Shown in pieces: positions 35,849-45,383 of a stretch of DNA of 64,000 nt. Position 1 is the first letter of the stretch, and each line of letters begins with the position of its first letter. The position numbers and the translations under genes are program-made. The stretch comes from Azospirillum canadense (lineage in GTDB: Bacteria; Pseudomonadota; Alphaproteobacteria; Azospirillales; Azospirillaceae), in NCBI RefSeq assembly GCF_025961225.1, contig NZ_JAOQNG010000010.1, positions 548,501 to 612,500 on the forward strand, read 5' to 3'. The notes beneath the pieces were generated by a model that did no database searches, was not told the origin of the DNA, and saw nothing but the letters and a program-made list of their open reading frames with translations.

Positions 35849-36174
35849 TTCCGAAACGGGCGGTCGAGCGCCGCCTGGGCGAAATAGGCCGACGCCTTGC
35901 GCAGGATCTCGTTCGCCTTGCGCAGCTCGCGGTTCTCGCGCTCCAGCGCTTTGATCCGCTCCTGCTCGTCCGTCGTCGGCCCCGGCCGCTTGCCCTGGTC
36001 ACGCTCGGCCTGCCGCACCCAGCCCCGCAGCGTCTCCGGAGTGCAGCCGATCTTCGCTGCGATCGAGCTGATCGCCGCCCATTGCGAGGCGTGTTCCCCC
36101 TCGTGCTCGAACACCATCCGAACCGCGCGCTCGCGGACTTCAGGGGCGTATTTGGGGGATGCCTGCTTCGTCAT
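35845..36174 (-). CDS. IS3 orfA (helix-turn-helix protein)
   Basis: A 109-residue protein typical of IS3 orfA: KYAPEVRERAVRMVFEHEGE, SSIAAKIGCTPETLRGWVRQ (helix-turn-helix with the conserved Trp) and a leucine-zipper-like end RIKALERENRELRKANEILR, then KASAYFAQAALDRPFRK. It stops at TGA overlapping the orfB ATG. It directs DNA binding and multimerisation of the transposase. Confidence 0.93.
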   Translation of the reverse strand: MTKQASPKYAPEVRERAVRMVFEHEGEHASQWAAISSIAAKIGCTPETLRGWVRQAERDQGKRPGPTTDEQERIKALERENRELRKANEILRKASAYFAQAALDRPFRK

Positions 36175-36227
36175 GATGACCCCATCCTCTCAGGAAACGG
36201 GGCCTCCGAAAAACCCGGCGCGGTTCA

Positions 36228-36399
36228 GGCCGCGCCGCCCCGTCTTGGCCGGCGTCCAGGCGGCGATCGCTTCCGGCGTCACCCAGACGGTCAGATCGCC
36301 ACGCCGACGCAGCGCCGCATCATAGGCCGACCAGTTCTCGACCCGGTAGCGGGCGCGCGGGATCTTGTGGCGGCGCCTCTCGTTGGCCTTGTAGGGCAT
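36228..36399 (-). pseudogene. N-terminal fragment of another IS5-type transposase
   Basis: The minus-strand frame from 36399 reads MPYKANERRRHKIPRARYRV and AALRRRGDLTVWVTPEAIAA, the N-terminus of an IS5-superfamily transposase (distinct from the one at 4172), and is cut at 36227 by the IS3 end. The remaining reading frame beyond that is IS3 sequence. Confidence 0.85.
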
Positions 36400-36520
36400 C
36401 TGGCTCTCGGCTTCAGCGGGACGCCTCTATACCCGCCAAAACCATAACACCGCCAGCTTCCGACGATTTATGCGCAAACGTCGCTCTGGAGCGTACTTGA
36501 AGAGGGTGATGATAGTCCAA

Positions 36521-37261
36521 TCAGGTGGACGGCTTCGCTTCGCCGGTGATGGCGGGCTTCTCCGACACTTCCTCGGCCACGGCCCGGTAGGCAAAGCCAC
36601 CGAGCACGCCGCCCAGGATGGGCGCCACCCAGAACAACCACAGCTGCTGGAGCGCCCAGCCACCGACCACCAGCGCCGGGCCGGTGCTGCGCGCCGGGTT
36701 CACGGATGTGTTGGTGACCGGGATGCTGATGAGGTGGATCAGGGTCAGGGCCAGTCCGATGGCGAGTGGGGCAAAACCCGCCGGGGCGCGGCGGTCGGTC
36801 GAGCCAAGGATGATCAGGACGAAGAAGAACGTCAGGACGACTTCGATCAGCAAGCCGGAAGCCATCCCGTACTGGCCGGGCGAATGCGCCGCGTAGCCAT
36901 TGGCCGCGAGCCCGCTCACCGCCAAGCTGTAGTCCGCCTTGCCAATGGCGACGACGTAAAGCACCAGCGCGGCGGCGAAGGCCCCGACGACCTGGGCGAC
37001 AACGTAGGGCAGAATGTCTTTGGCCGGAAACCGACCTCCCGCCCACACGCCCACGGTGACCGCCGGGTTCAGGTGACAGCCGGAGATATGCCCGACGGAA
37101 TAGGCCATTGTCAGAACGGTGAGGCCGAACGCCAGGGCGACACCAAGCAAGCCAATGCCAATTTGCGGGAAGGCGGCGGCGAGCACCGCGCTGCCGCAGC
37201 CACCGAAGACCAGCCAGAACGTTCCGAGGAACTCGGCTGCCGTGCGTCGGGTCATGGTCAT
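36521..37261 (-). CDS. aqpZ: Aquaporin Z
   Basis: A 246-residue inner-membrane water channel with six hydrophobic segments and the two half-helix motifs HLNPAVTVG and SVNPARSTGP. It begins MTMTRRTAAEFLGTFWLVFGG, close to AqpZ. The narrow-pore residues (Phe, His, Thr/Cys, Arg) appear compatible with water rather than glycerol transport. It stands alone between an IS remnant and a gene-free region. The C-terminal tail is acidic and cytosolic. Confidence 0.95.
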   Translation of the reverse strand: MTMTRRTAAEFLGTFWLVFGGCGSAVLAAAFPQIGIGLLGVALAFGLTVLTMAYSVGHISGCHLNPAVTVGVWAGGRFPAKDILPYVVAQVVGAFAAALVLYVVAIGKADYSLAVSGLAANGYAAHSPGQYGMASGLLIEVVLTFFFVLIILGSTDRRAPAGFAPLAIGLALTLIHLISIPVTNTSVNPARSTGPALVVGGWALQQLWLFWVAPILGGVLGGFAYRAVAEEVSEKPAITGEAKPST

Positions 37262-38064
37262 TGCGACCTCCCAATGCTGTCGCTGATGTCGTTGGGCCAG
37301 CGTTCACCGATACCACGCAGAATAGACTCGCCCAAACTTGGGCATGGCACACGCGAGCGGACGGGGCATTCATTTTGAAGGACAGGTGGTAAGCGCAAAG
37401 GTTGCTGCTCTCTTGCCATAGCGGTATATGTCGCCACCAACGGCTCGTCCGAACACGAAATCCCGCTTATACAGCGCCGCTTCCCCGCCGCGTTGGTCGT
37501 GCCCCTCAGCCGGGCTCTGCTCACGCTTGCCCTGGAAAACTATCGAAACGAGGAATAAGAATACACTTTTTCTCGATGCCCTATGAGCGAATCCCTGAAC
37601 GGGTGCTCGATGCTCTTCGGGAAGAATAGGGCTTTCCGTGCGTCAGGAGGTGCTGATCGGCCCGCCCTGCACGTGCTGAATTTTGTGGAAAGCGCCAAAC
37701 GGGAGGCTGCGGATTAACCGCTGGTTCGCCGCAGGAGAGCACTGATGGCTTTCTCCTGCGCTCCCAAGCGCCCGAGGAGGATGCCTCGGTGCCGTGCTGG
37801 GGTTCTGAAAACCGCGCTTAAAAATCTCTCCCTTTGGTCGATCGTCCCTCCGGCCGATTGGCAAACTGTGTCCGAGCAATAATCTACCGGACAAGATGAA
37901 CCTGCAGTCATCATGCTCCGCCTGTACTTCGTGAGACGTTTCAAAACCGTGGGTAAAATCCATGAAGCGCACCCATTTCGGCTTCGTGTGAGCTTAGGGA
38001 CTGACGAAACTCGGGAGTCTTCCTCATCCTGCTGAGAGTCCATGATCCTTTGGAGGGCATGATC
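37262..38064. other. Gene-free stretch
   Basis: About 800 bp with scattered short frames on both strands, none with a ribosome site or recognisable motif. Coding bias is absent. It may contain decayed genes; I cannot name them. Confidence 0.5.
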
Positions 38065-38290
38065 ATGAAAATCTCAACGAAGAAGGCATTTCTCATATCA
38101 CTCCTTCCCACAACTTTTCTGGTATTTCTTGCATTCGCCGCGAATGCGGGAGAACTCCGGGTCACGGTCGATGGTATTCGCTCTCAGCACGGGTCTGTCT
38201 TGATCGGACTCTATGACAGTCTAAGCAGTTTCAATCGCGCGATTGAGATGTCCGATAAGGATGGATTCCTCAATGATCCTAGCCGCTTGA
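38065..38290 (+). pseudogene. DUF2141-family exported protein truncated by an IS1-type element
   Basis: The frame begins MKISTKKAFLISLLPTTFLV, a signal peptide ending FAANAGE, then the DUF2141 start ELRVTVDGIRSQHGSVLIG, LYDSLSSF and DGFLNDPSRL. The IS1 end follows at 38291 and the remaining half of the domain, where HDENGNG-type motifs are expected, is missing. GGAGGG lies 7 nt before the ATG at 38065. Not found again to the right of the element, so the flank was also lost. Confidence 0.8.
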
Positions 38291-39116
38291 GGGTGTCACG
38301 GGATAACGACGCATCCCATGTAATCGGCTCATTCAACGAGGAAGGGCTGATTTGGGTGAGCGACCGTGGTGCCCGCGCTGCGGCAGCGTGCGGGTGGTGA
38401 AATCCGGCCACGTGCTGGGCAAGCAACGCTGGTTGTGCCGCAGGTGCGGCTTTCAGTTCACGCGCCTGCCGGACATACCGGTGCCGGAGCCGACGAAGCA
38501 AGCGGCGGTGACGCTGTCCGGGCATGGGCTGTCGTTGCGCGCCGTCGGCAAGTTGCTCGGCACGACCGGCCAGTCCGTGCTGCGGTGGGTCTGCCAGTCT
38601 GTGGACCGGCATTGCTCCAAGCCGACCCCGGAGCCGGTCACCGTCATCGCGATCGATGAGATGTGGCATGATCTCGGCGGCAAGGCGCAGAAACTCTGGA
38701 TCTGGAAGGCGTACGACCGCGACAGCGGACGCCTGATCGACTGGGAATGCGGCAAGCGCGACGAAGCCACCTTCCGGCGTCTGTACGAGCGTCTGCAATG
38801 CTGGGGGGCGTGCCTGTTTTGCACCGATCAGTTCGCCGTCTCCGACGCGGTCCTGCCGGTCTCGGGCGGCATTATCAGGGCAAGGACCAGAGTGTCGCCC
38901 TGGAGCGCAACAATAGCCGCCAGCGGCATTGGGTCGGAACCTGCCGCCGCAAGTCGATCATCGTCTCCAAGAGCAAGGCCATGGTGAACCGCCGTATGGC
39001 TCTGTTTGCCCATCTCCATGTCAACGATGAGGCCCAGCCAGAAATGCACCGTCTTCCCGGCATTTCGCTCCAGCGCAAGGCTCTTGCCTAAACTGCGTCA
39101 TTACCCCGTGACACCC
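38291..39116 (+). mobile_element. IS1-family insertion sequence (about 826 bp), transposase frameshifted
   Basis: Imperfect terminal inverted repeats GGGTGTCACGGGATAACGAC (38291) and GGGTGTCACGGGGTAATGAC (inverse, ending 39116). The transposase lies between them. No 8-9 bp target duplication is visible, so one flank has been deleted or rearranged. Confidence 0.85.
38352..39091 (+). pseudogene. IS1-family transposase, frameshifted near codon 170
   Basis: The first frame contains the InsA-like zinc finger (CPRCGSVRVVKSGHVLGKQR, then CRRCGFQFTR), a helix-turn-helix (LSLRAVGKLLGTTGQSVLRW) and the first catalytic motifs (TVIAIDEMWHDLGG, then the second Asp in CTDQFAVSDAVLPV). About 38865 the reading frame changes by two bases; the next frame continues GRHYQGKDQSVALERNNSRQ and MVNRRMALFAHLHVN, the normal IS1 C-terminus. 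The start codon appears to be TTG at 38352. Inactive unless frameshifting restores it. Confidence 0.85.
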
Positions 39117-39138
39117 TCCTGGGGGTCCCAACGGAACC

Positions 39139-39282
39139 TTATGGGTTCAGCAATAACGTGCGAGGGTTTCGCCCGTTGTCAGTGGGCTTTTGCAGCACGT
39201 CGATCCCATGGGCCTGGGCATCCTGCTGGCAGTCCGGCCCGGTCTCGCCGGTGAGAATGATGCCGGGCACCGGTGGGCGCTG
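39139..39282 (-). pseudogene. C-terminal remnant of a response-regulator receiver domain
   Basis: On the minus strand a short frame reads PGIILTGETGPDCQQDAQAH and GIDVLQKPTD, matching the beta4-alpha4-beta5 end of receiver domains with the conserved Thr and Lys-Pro. The rest of the gene is absent. It lies beside the IS1 element and back to back with the hybrid kinase gene, whose own receiver ends similarly (ILVTGDTSP, LHKPVA). Confidence 0.7.
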
Positions 39283-39344
39283 AGGCCCAAACGCGGTACA
39301 CTGCATCCGCTGGCACGAACACCCATGGGCGGAGCGTCGCAACC

Positions 39345-41525
39345 GTGGCAACGCGCAACGTAGCGATCCGATGGCACCTCTTCGCCGCGGCCTTCTCAAG
39401 CAGCCTGCCGCTCCTTCTGGTGGCGGTCTGGCTCGGGACCGCCGACATCGAGACCCGACATCACGCCATTGAAACGGACGCCGAGGGGCTCGCCGCGAAC
39501 GTCCGCCAAAGCCTGGATGCCGGGCTGACCGCGAAGCTCACCGGGCTGGCGGTCCTCGCGCTGAGCCATCCCGCTGACAGTGACGCACCGCCGGAGCGGC
39601 TTGCGGAGTTCTACGCGACCGCCTCGCAAACCGCGCATCGGCTGGAGGGCAACATCGCGCTGAAGGAGCGGGATGGGCGCATCGTCCTGCACACCGCCCA
39701 GCCTCTGGGAGCGTCGCTGCCGATTGCCAACGCGCGCGAAACGCTGGAACGGGTGTTGGCCAGCGGCCAGCCCGCCGTCAGCGACGTCTTTGTCGGCGCG
39801 GTCCTTGGCAAGGCGATGGTGAACCTTGACGTGCCGATCACCATTGGCGGCCAGGCGCGGCGCGTCCTGGCGCTCAATCTGCTCGCCGAGGACGTCCAGG
39901 AGCTGGTGACGCAAATCCCGCTGCCCGAGGGCTGGGGCGTCGCGGTCCTCGACACACAAGGCCGGTTCGTGGCCCGCACCCGCAACCCGGCCTTTGGCGA
40001 ACTCGCCCACCCCGCCTTGGTGGAGGCCATCGCCACCCGCACCGACCGCTGGGTGGACACGGTGACGCGGGAAGGGGTCCCCGTGACCAACATCCTGCGG
40101 CGCTCTCACCTCGCCCCTTGGACCGTTGTCGTCGGGGTGCCCAAGGCTGCCCTGCAGAGGCCGGTGGCGCTGCTGACGGCCGGCGTGGTCGCCGCCACGT
40201 TGGCCGCATTGGCTGCCGCGGCCGTTCTGGCCATCGCCCACGGCCGGCGTCTTGCCACGGCAGTCGATCGCTTGGCCGGTGAGGAGGGCCCAGGAAGCGC
40301 CAGCGGCATTCGGGAAATCGACAACGTTGCGCAGCGCCTCCACGCGGTTCAGGCCGGGCTGCGGGACAGCGAGCGCCATCAACGCGCCCTTGCCCTGCAC
40401 GCCGACGCCCTCCGGCAGGAGGCCGAACAGGCGAACCACGCCAAGTCCCGGTTCCTGGCCGCCGCCAGCCATGATCTGCGCCAACCGATGCAGGGGGTGC
40501 TTCTGTTTGCCGCGGGGTTGGCGGCGACCGAATTGCAGCCGAAGCAACGCACGTTGCTGGCCCAGTTGGAACGCTCCCTGGACGCGATGAAACGGCTTCT
40601 CGACGGCATCCTCGACATGTCCAAGCTCGACGCCGGCATCGTCGCCCCGCAGATACAAACCGTCGCCGTGGCGGATCTCCTTGAAACCATCGCCGCCGAG
40701 TATCGCGGCCGGGCCGCCGCCAAGGATCTGGACTTCCGCGCCGTCCCGTGTTCGGCCAGTGTTCGGACCGACCCCATGCTGCTGTCCCGGATGGTGCGCA
40801 ATGTGCTGGAAAACGCGCTGCGCTACACGGAGCGGGGCCGCATCCTCCTGGGGTGCCGGGGCCGCGGCGACCGCCTTGTCATTCAGGTCTGGGACACGGG
40901 CGTTGGCATCGCACCGGAGTCCCTGGGCGCGATCTTTGACGAGTTCGTCCAGGTGGGCAATCCTGAACGGGCGCGCGAGAAGGGACTGGGCGTCGGGCTC
41001 GCCATCGTGAAGCGCTTGGCGCAGCTGCTCGACCACCCCGTTTCGGTGGTGTCAACGCCGGGGCGGGGCTCGGCTTTTTCCATCGCGGTGCCGTTGGTCC
41101 CGGCGACCGCCATCGCGGCGAGCGCGCCGTCGCTCAGCGTTGCCGCCCCGGGCATGAACCCCGGGCGCGTCGTGATCATCGAGGACGATGAGATCGTCCT
41201 GGTCGGCATGACCATGATGGCGGAAAGCTGGGGCTACACGGTGGTGGTGGCACCGTCCGGTGACGCCGCGTTGGCCGCGATGGACGCGGCTGGAACGGCG
41301 CCCGATGTCATCATCGCCGATTACCGACTGCCCGAGGGCAAGACGGGCGTGGAGGCCATCGCCGCGCTGCGCCAGCGGTATGGAGCTGCGTTGCCCGCCA
41401 TCTTGGTGACCGGCGATACCAGCCCCACCGTGCTCAGCGACATGCAAAAGCGGCACAAGCTCCGCGTGCTCCACAAGCCGGTGGCCGCCGATACGCTCCG
41501 CGCAGCCCTGGTGGATGTGATGTGA
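39345..41525 (+). CDS. Membrane hybrid sensor histidine kinase/response regulator
   Basis: About 726 residues. A membrane helix (LPLLLVAVWLGTADI) is followed by an extracytoplasmic sensor region of roughly 240 residues, a second helix (VVAATLAALAAAAVLAIAHG), a linker coil, the histidine kinase core (SRFLAAASHDLRQPMQG with the phospho-His; NVLENALRYTERG; DTGVGIAPESLG; KGLGVGLAIVKRLAQ) and a C-terminal receiver (IIEDDEIVLVGM, DVIIADYRLP with the phospho-Asp, ILVTGDTSP, LHKPVA). No output DNA-binding domain. The start is uncertain: a GTG at 39345 preceded by GGCGGAG is preferred to the GTG at 39273. Signal unknown. Confidence 0.88.
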   Translation: MATRNVAIRWHLFAAAFSSSLPLLLVAVWLGTADIETRHHAIETDAEGLAANVRQSLDAGLTAKLTGLAVLALSHPADSDAPPERLAEFYATASQTAHRLEGNIALKERDGRIVLHTAQPLGASLPIANARETLERVLASGQPAVSDVFVGAVLGKAMVNLDVPITIGGQARRVLALNLLAEDVQELVTQIPLPEGWGVAVLDTQGRFVARTRNPAFGELAHPALVEAIATRTDRWVDTVTREGVPVTNILRRSHLAPWTVVVGVPKAALQRPVALLTAGVVAATLAALAAAAVLAIAHGRRLATAVDRLAGEEGPGSASGIREIDNVAQRLHAVQAGLRDSERHQRALALHADALRQEAEQANHAKSRFLAAASHDLRQPMQGVLLFAAGLAATELQPKQRTLLAQLERSLDAMKRLLDGILDMSKLDAGIVAPQIQTVAVADLLETIAAEYRGRAAAKDLDFRAVPCSASVRTDPMLLSRMVRNVLENALRYTERGRILLGCRGRGDRLVIQVWDTGVGIAPESLGAIFDEFVQVGNPERAREKGLGVGLAIVKRLAQLLDHPVSVVSTPGRGSAFSIAVPLVPATAIAASAPSLSVAAPGMNPGRVVIIEDDEIVLVGMTMMAESWGYTVVVAPSGDAALAAMDAAGTAPDVIIADYRLPEGKTGVEAIAALRQRYGAALPAILVTGDTSPTVLSDMQKRHKLRVLHKPVAADTLRAALVDVM

Positions 41526-41760
41526 TCGATTGGCGGGTCCATCACTGGGATACCAAAAGGACCCGCTCGGGTGTTCGGAGGCTCGCTGTCGTTGCTGGGC
41601 CAATCTGGCGAAATTCGGTACTTCAGCCGCTTTTCGCGCTCACCAGTCCTGTTTTGCTGGGCTAATGATGAGCTTCCCCCACTGAATCGAGGGAGAGGCA
41701 TGATGCGACAAGCTGCGGTTGATGATCGTGCCCCGAGGCGTGGTGTCTGAGGGGGCCTCT

Positions 41761-43046
41761 GTGCTCTTCGGCGGGTTGAGGCCGCCGGTCTACTCCGCTG
41801 CGATGGACAGCGGATCAGGGGTGTGAGGGTGGCACAGCTCGGCCAGGCTTTCCATGGTCATGTAGCGCCGGGCCACCGCCCATTCATCATGCTGCTCCAG
41901 CAGCAAGGCGCCGACGAGGCGCACAACCGCCCCTTCGCCAGGGAAGATGCCGACGACGTTGGTGCGCCGCTTGATCTCGCCATTCAGCCGCTCCAGAGGA
42001 TTCGTGCTGTGCAATTTGGTGCGCAGGTCCTTGGGGTACTTCATGTAGGCCAGCACGTCGAACTCCGCCTCGTCCATCAGCGCCGCCAGCTTGGAAAAGC
42101 GCGGCCGCAGGCTGTCGGCCACCCGGCGCCACTGCTCATGCGCCGCCTCAGCGGTCTCCTGGGCAAAGGCGGTGCGAATGGTGGCCGCGACCATCGTCTG
42201 GTGCGCCTTGCCGACGCAGGCGAGGAGATTCCTCATGCAATGAACACGACAGCGTTGAAGTGTGGCGCCCAGCACCTTGGAAGCGGCGGCCTTCAGCCCG
42301 AGATGCGCATCGGCGATCACCAGCTTTACGCCGCGTAGGCCCCGGCGGGTGAGGGTGCGCAGGAAATCGGTCCAGAAGGTCTCGGCTTCCGACAGCCCGA
42401 GGCCGAGCCCCAGCACCTCGCGCCGGCCATCGCTGTTGACGCCGATGGCCAGTATGGCGGCGAGCGAGACGATGCGGCCGTCCTGGCGCACTTTCACGTA
42501 GGTCGCATCCAGCCACACAAAGGGCCAGTCGCCTTCCAGCGGCCGGTTCAGGAACGCCTGCACGCGCTCGTCGATGTCCTGGCACAGGCGGCTGACCTGG
42601 CTCTTGGAGATGCCGGTCATGCCCATCGCCTTGACCAGATCATCGACGTTGCGCGTCGAGATGCCCTGCACGTAGGCCTCCTGAATCACCGCGATTAGCG
42701 CCTTCTCCGCGGTGCGGCGCGGCTCCAGGAAGGCCGGGAAGTAGGAGCCGCGCCGCAGCTTGGGGATGCGCAGGTCGATGGCCCCGGCGCGCGTCTCCCA
42801 GGTCCGCTCCCGGTAGCCGTTGCGCTTGGTCTGGCGGTCCTCGCTGCGTTCGCCATACCCGGCGCCGCACAGGCTCTCCACCTCCAGCTCCATCAGGCGC
42901 TGGGCGGCGAAGCCGACCATCTCGCGCAGAAAGTCGGCATCGGCGCTCTTCCCAATCAGCTCCTGAAGAGCGATCCTGTCCTCGGTCATCGTGGTCTCCG
43001 TCTTGGTTGATGGTCGTTAAGCAACCTCAACTTAGCCGAAGAACAC
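41761..43046 (-). mobile_element. IS256-family insertion sequence (about 1.29 kb)
   Basis: Imperfect terminal inverted repeats: GTGCTCTTCGGCGGGTTGAG at 41761-41780 and the inverse of GTGTTCTTCGGCTAAGTTGA at about 43026-43046. One intact transposase lies inside. No identical 8-9 bp target duplication was found, so exact ends are approximate. Confidence 0.85.
41790..42989 (-). CDS. IS256-family transposase
   Basis: A 399-residue DDE transposase that looks intact. Signatures: GYGERSEDRQTKRNGYRERT, LRIPKLRRGSYFPAFLEPRR, WPFVWLDATYVKVRQDG (first Asp), VKLVIADAHLGLKAA (second Asp) and HSTNPLERLNGEIKRRTNVV (Glu), plus CRVHCMRNLLA. The ATG at 42989 begins MTEDRIALQELIGK. Normal family length. Confidence 0.95.
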   Translation of the reverse strand: MTEDRIALQELIGKSADADFLREMVGFAAQRLMELEVESLCGAGYGERSEDRQTKRNGYRERTWETRAGAIDLRIPKLRRGSYFPAFLEPRRTAEKALIAVIQEAYVQGISTRNVDDLVKAMGMTGISKSQVSRLCQDIDERVQAFLNRPLEGDWPFVWLDATYVKVRQDGRIVSLAAILAIGVNSDGRREVLGLGLGLSEAETFWTDFLRTLTRRGLRGVKLVIADAHLGLKAAASKVLGATLQRCRVHCMRNLLACVGKAHQTMVAATIRTAFAQETAEAAHEQWRRVADSLRPRFSKLAALMDEAEFDVLAYMKYPKDLRTKLHSTNPLERLNGEIKRRTNVVGIFPGEGAVVRLVGALLLEQHDEWAVARRYMTMESLAELCHPHTPDPLSIAAE

Positions 43047-43164
43047 GGTGACCGCCGCTCCCGAACGGCCGGCCCGCCTGCGCCAGCTATGGGGGAGCGC
43101 TCCGGCGGGCCAGCCTCACGCCTCAGACACCACGCGGTGGGACGCGATCGGGTTGATCAGGCGA

Positions 43165-43590
43165 AAACTCAGTGTCTGTTCTCTAAACGCGGGCGCCGGC
43201 ACAAGCCCTCGAAAGCGGTATTTGGATGCACTTGCCGGTGCCATGGTTCTCTCCGGGGTCAGGACGGGCCTGCCTCATGATGGTGTCAGGAGCATCGGCG
43301 CCCCAATGTTTGCATCGTGGTGCTGTCGCCGACTTTGGTTACCGGCAGCTGCAACAGACACTGCGGGGTCGCCTCCGCTTCATCCCGGCAAGGGACATCG
43401 CTCCGCCTCCCGGCGGACCTCGAAAAGCCTGCTCAGCGGACGATCATGCGGCCGCGTCCTTGTCCGCCCAGCGGAAGGTTTCCCCGGTAATCAGCATGCG
43501 ATGCATGATGACCGTCTTGCGCCGCATGTGGGTGGATGGCAGCGCGTTCCGCTGGGGCAAGGAGGCGCTGGTGGTCGCGTAAGACAATTG
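43165..43590. pseudogene. Relics of IS110-family elements in opposite orientations
   Basis: 43170-43520 is an inverted, diverged copy of the 3' end of the IS110 element at 44925-45285; on the minus strand it encodes the transposase terminus VIMHRMLITGETFRWADKDA. From about 43500 to 43582 the plus strand encodes another IS110-type terminus, MTVLRRMWVDGSAFRWGKEA. Two different elements have thus been joined head to head by their 3' ends. Confidence 0.75.
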
Positions 43591-45285
43591 GGCAACGGTT
43601 TGTGTCATTTGCACCATTAACGTGAACTGATGAATGTCGTAAATACGACATCTTAGCCAGGACGCAATATTGCGAAGTCTACATCAATAACACAAACTGG
43701 TGGGAGCTTTAGGGTCAAATAAAGTGAACGGATTTCCAAGCCAATGTCGACCGAAGTCCCCGACCAGAGCGCGATCCGACGGTGTCCACATCGGCGGCCT
43801 TCGCACGGGAAAATGCCCTTCTGCACAGCCGATGGCGCCAGTCGTCGCCGGCCCTCAAACGAGGTGGGCGCCGCTTTCAAAACATGGAGTAAACGCGGGC
43901 GGGTGGCTGCCCTCTGGAAGCAAAGCGAGGTCTGAGCCGTTTCAGCCTCAGAAAGCAGCCATCAAGGAGAGCAGCCGTGGAGCAGTATGTCGGCCTGGAT
44001 GTCTCGCTCAAGGACACTTCGGTGTGTGTGGTCGATCAGACGGGGAAAGTCGTCTGGCAAGGACGCTGCGCGTCCACCCCGGAAGGCATCAGCCGCACGG
44101 TCCAGGCTCGGGCTCCCGGGGCGGTTCGCCTCGGGCTGGAGACGGGGCCGGTGACGACCTGGCTCGTTCACCGGCTGCGCGACATGGGCTTGCCGGTGGT
44201 CTGTTTGGACGCGCGCCATGCCAAGGCGGCATTGAAGATGCAGGTCAACAAAACCGACAGCAACGACGCCTACGGCCTGGCCCAGATCGTGCGCACCGGC
44301 TGGTATCGTGAGGTCACCGTCAAAGGGTGGGAAGCACACCGCCTGCGAGCCCTGATCGGGGCTCGGGCCCAGCTGGTCAGCCTGCAGCGCACCGTCGCCA
44401 ATCAGGTGCGCGGCACGCTGAAGACCTTCGGCCGGCTCCTCGGCTCGGCTTGCGGCGCACGCTTTCCCGTGCGGGTCCGTGAGTTGGTTGGCGATGACGC
44501 CAGGTTACGTCCGATCATCGAAGCGCTGCTGGCGGTCTGGGAAACCGCCCACCAGCAAAGTGATGCTCTGGCCCGTCAAATCCGGGCCGAGGCCCGCCAC
44601 CGTCAGGAGTGCCACCTGCTGATGTCCATCCCCGGCGTCGGGCCGATCAACGCGCTGACCGACGTCAGCACCATCGAGGATCCCACTCGGTTCCGCCACT
44701 CCGCCGACGTTGGGGCCTATCTGGGGCTCACGCCCAAACGTTACCAATCGGGCGAGATCGACCGGGCGGGCCGGATTTCCAAGTGCGGCGATGGTCTGCT
44801 GCGCACCTATTTGTTCGAAGCGGCCAACGTGCTGCTGACCAAAATCCAACGCTGGTCGGCGTTGAAAGCGTGGGCCACCCGTCTGGCCAAGCGCATCGGC
44901 TTCAAGAAGGCCAAGGTCGCGGTCGCGCGCAAGTTGGCGGTTCTCATGCATCGCATGCTGATCACCGGGGAAAGCTTCCGCTGGTCAGACCAGGAGGTCA
45001 CCGCATGACCGTCCACTGATCAGGCTTACCGAGTTCCGTCGCAAGGCGGAGCGGTGTCCCTTGCCGGGACGCAGCAGTGGTGACCCCGAACTGCCCGTTG
45101 CGGCTGCCGCCGATCAACATCAGCAACAACACCGCGACTCAAACATTGGGGCGCCAGTGCTCCTGACACCATCATGAGGCGGACCTGTTCCGACCTCGGA
45201 GAGAACCACGGAACCGGCAAGAGCACCCACCTACCGCTTTCGAGGGCTTGATCCGTCGCCCGCGTTTAGAGAACGGGCAGTTAGG
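43591..45285 (+). mobile_element. IS110-family element with long non-coding ends
   Basis: The element holds one intact transposase (43977-45008). The right end extends to about 45285, judged from the homologous inverted relic at 43170. The left end cannot be fixed because this family has no terminal repeats. The left non-coding region is AT-richer and has two perfect palindromes: ATGTCGTA-AA-TACGACAT (43634-43651) and CGCAATATTGCG (43663-43674). In IS110-group elements this region encodes a bridge RNA that selects target and donor; such an RNA is plausible here but unproven. Confidence 0.65.
43977..45008 (+). CDS. IS110-family transposase (DEDD recombinase)
   Basis: A 343-residue protein. 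The N-terminal RuvC-like domain has YVGLDVSLKDTSVCVVD (Asp), LGLETGPVTTWLVHRL (Glu) and NKTDSNDAYGLAQIVRTGWY (Asp pair). The C-terminal Transposase_20 domain contains LMSIPGVGPINALTDVSTIE and RISKCGDGLLRTYLFEAANV, with a likely catalytic Ser region. It ends MHRMLITGESFRWSDQEVTA. The GTG start at 43977 follows AAGGAG. Appears intact. Confidence 0.94.
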   Translation: MEQYVGLDVSLKDTSVCVVDQTGKVVWQGRCASTPEGISRTVQARAPGAVRLGLETGPVTTWLVHRLRDMGLPVVCLDARHAKAALKMQVNKTDSNDAYGLAQIVRTGWYREVTVKGWEAHRLRALIGARAQLVSLQRTVANQVRGTLKTFGRLLGSACGARFPVRVRELVGDDARLRPIIEALLAVWETAHQQSDALARQIRAEARHRQECHLLMSIPGVGPINALTDVSTIEDPTRFRHSADVGAYLGLTPKRYQSGEIDRAGRISKCGDGLLRTYLFEAANVLLTKIQRWSALKAWATRLAKRIGFKKAKVAVARKLAVLMHRMLITGESFRWSDQEVTA

Positions 45286-45383
45286 CAAAAAGGTTTCGTC
45301 TCGAAACGTCTGGGCGCCGCTGCTGTTAACGGCAAGCTGGTGCACTGTCAGCTTGACTGATGGTTGGCTTGAGGCAATTGGTC

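Larger units (their letters stand above)
34864..36227 (-). mobile_element. IS3-family insertion sequence (1,364 bp), transposase frameshifted
   Basis: Terminal inverted repeats: TGAACCGCGCCGGGTTT at 34864 and the inverse copy ending GGTTCA at 36227, both continuing with CGGAGGCC after a few mismatches. Two overlapping ORFs (orfA, orfB) lie on the minus strand. I see no target-site duplication at the ends, so the flanks have been rearranged. The right end cuts an IS5-type transposase remnant. Confidence 0.88.

Noticed and set aside
34855..36235. Target-site duplication around the IS3 element
   Set aside because: Left flank TAG and right flank GGC do not match; the flanks were rearranged.
39273..39345. 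GTG at 39273 as start of the hybrid kinase
   Set aside because: Upstream codons lack coding character and overlap the receiver remnant on the other strand; the GTG at 39345 has a ribosome-site-like GGCGGAG.
41751..43055. Target-site duplication around the IS256 element
   Set aside because: Flanking bases (GGGGCCTCT and GGTGACCGCC) are similar but not identical; not claimed.
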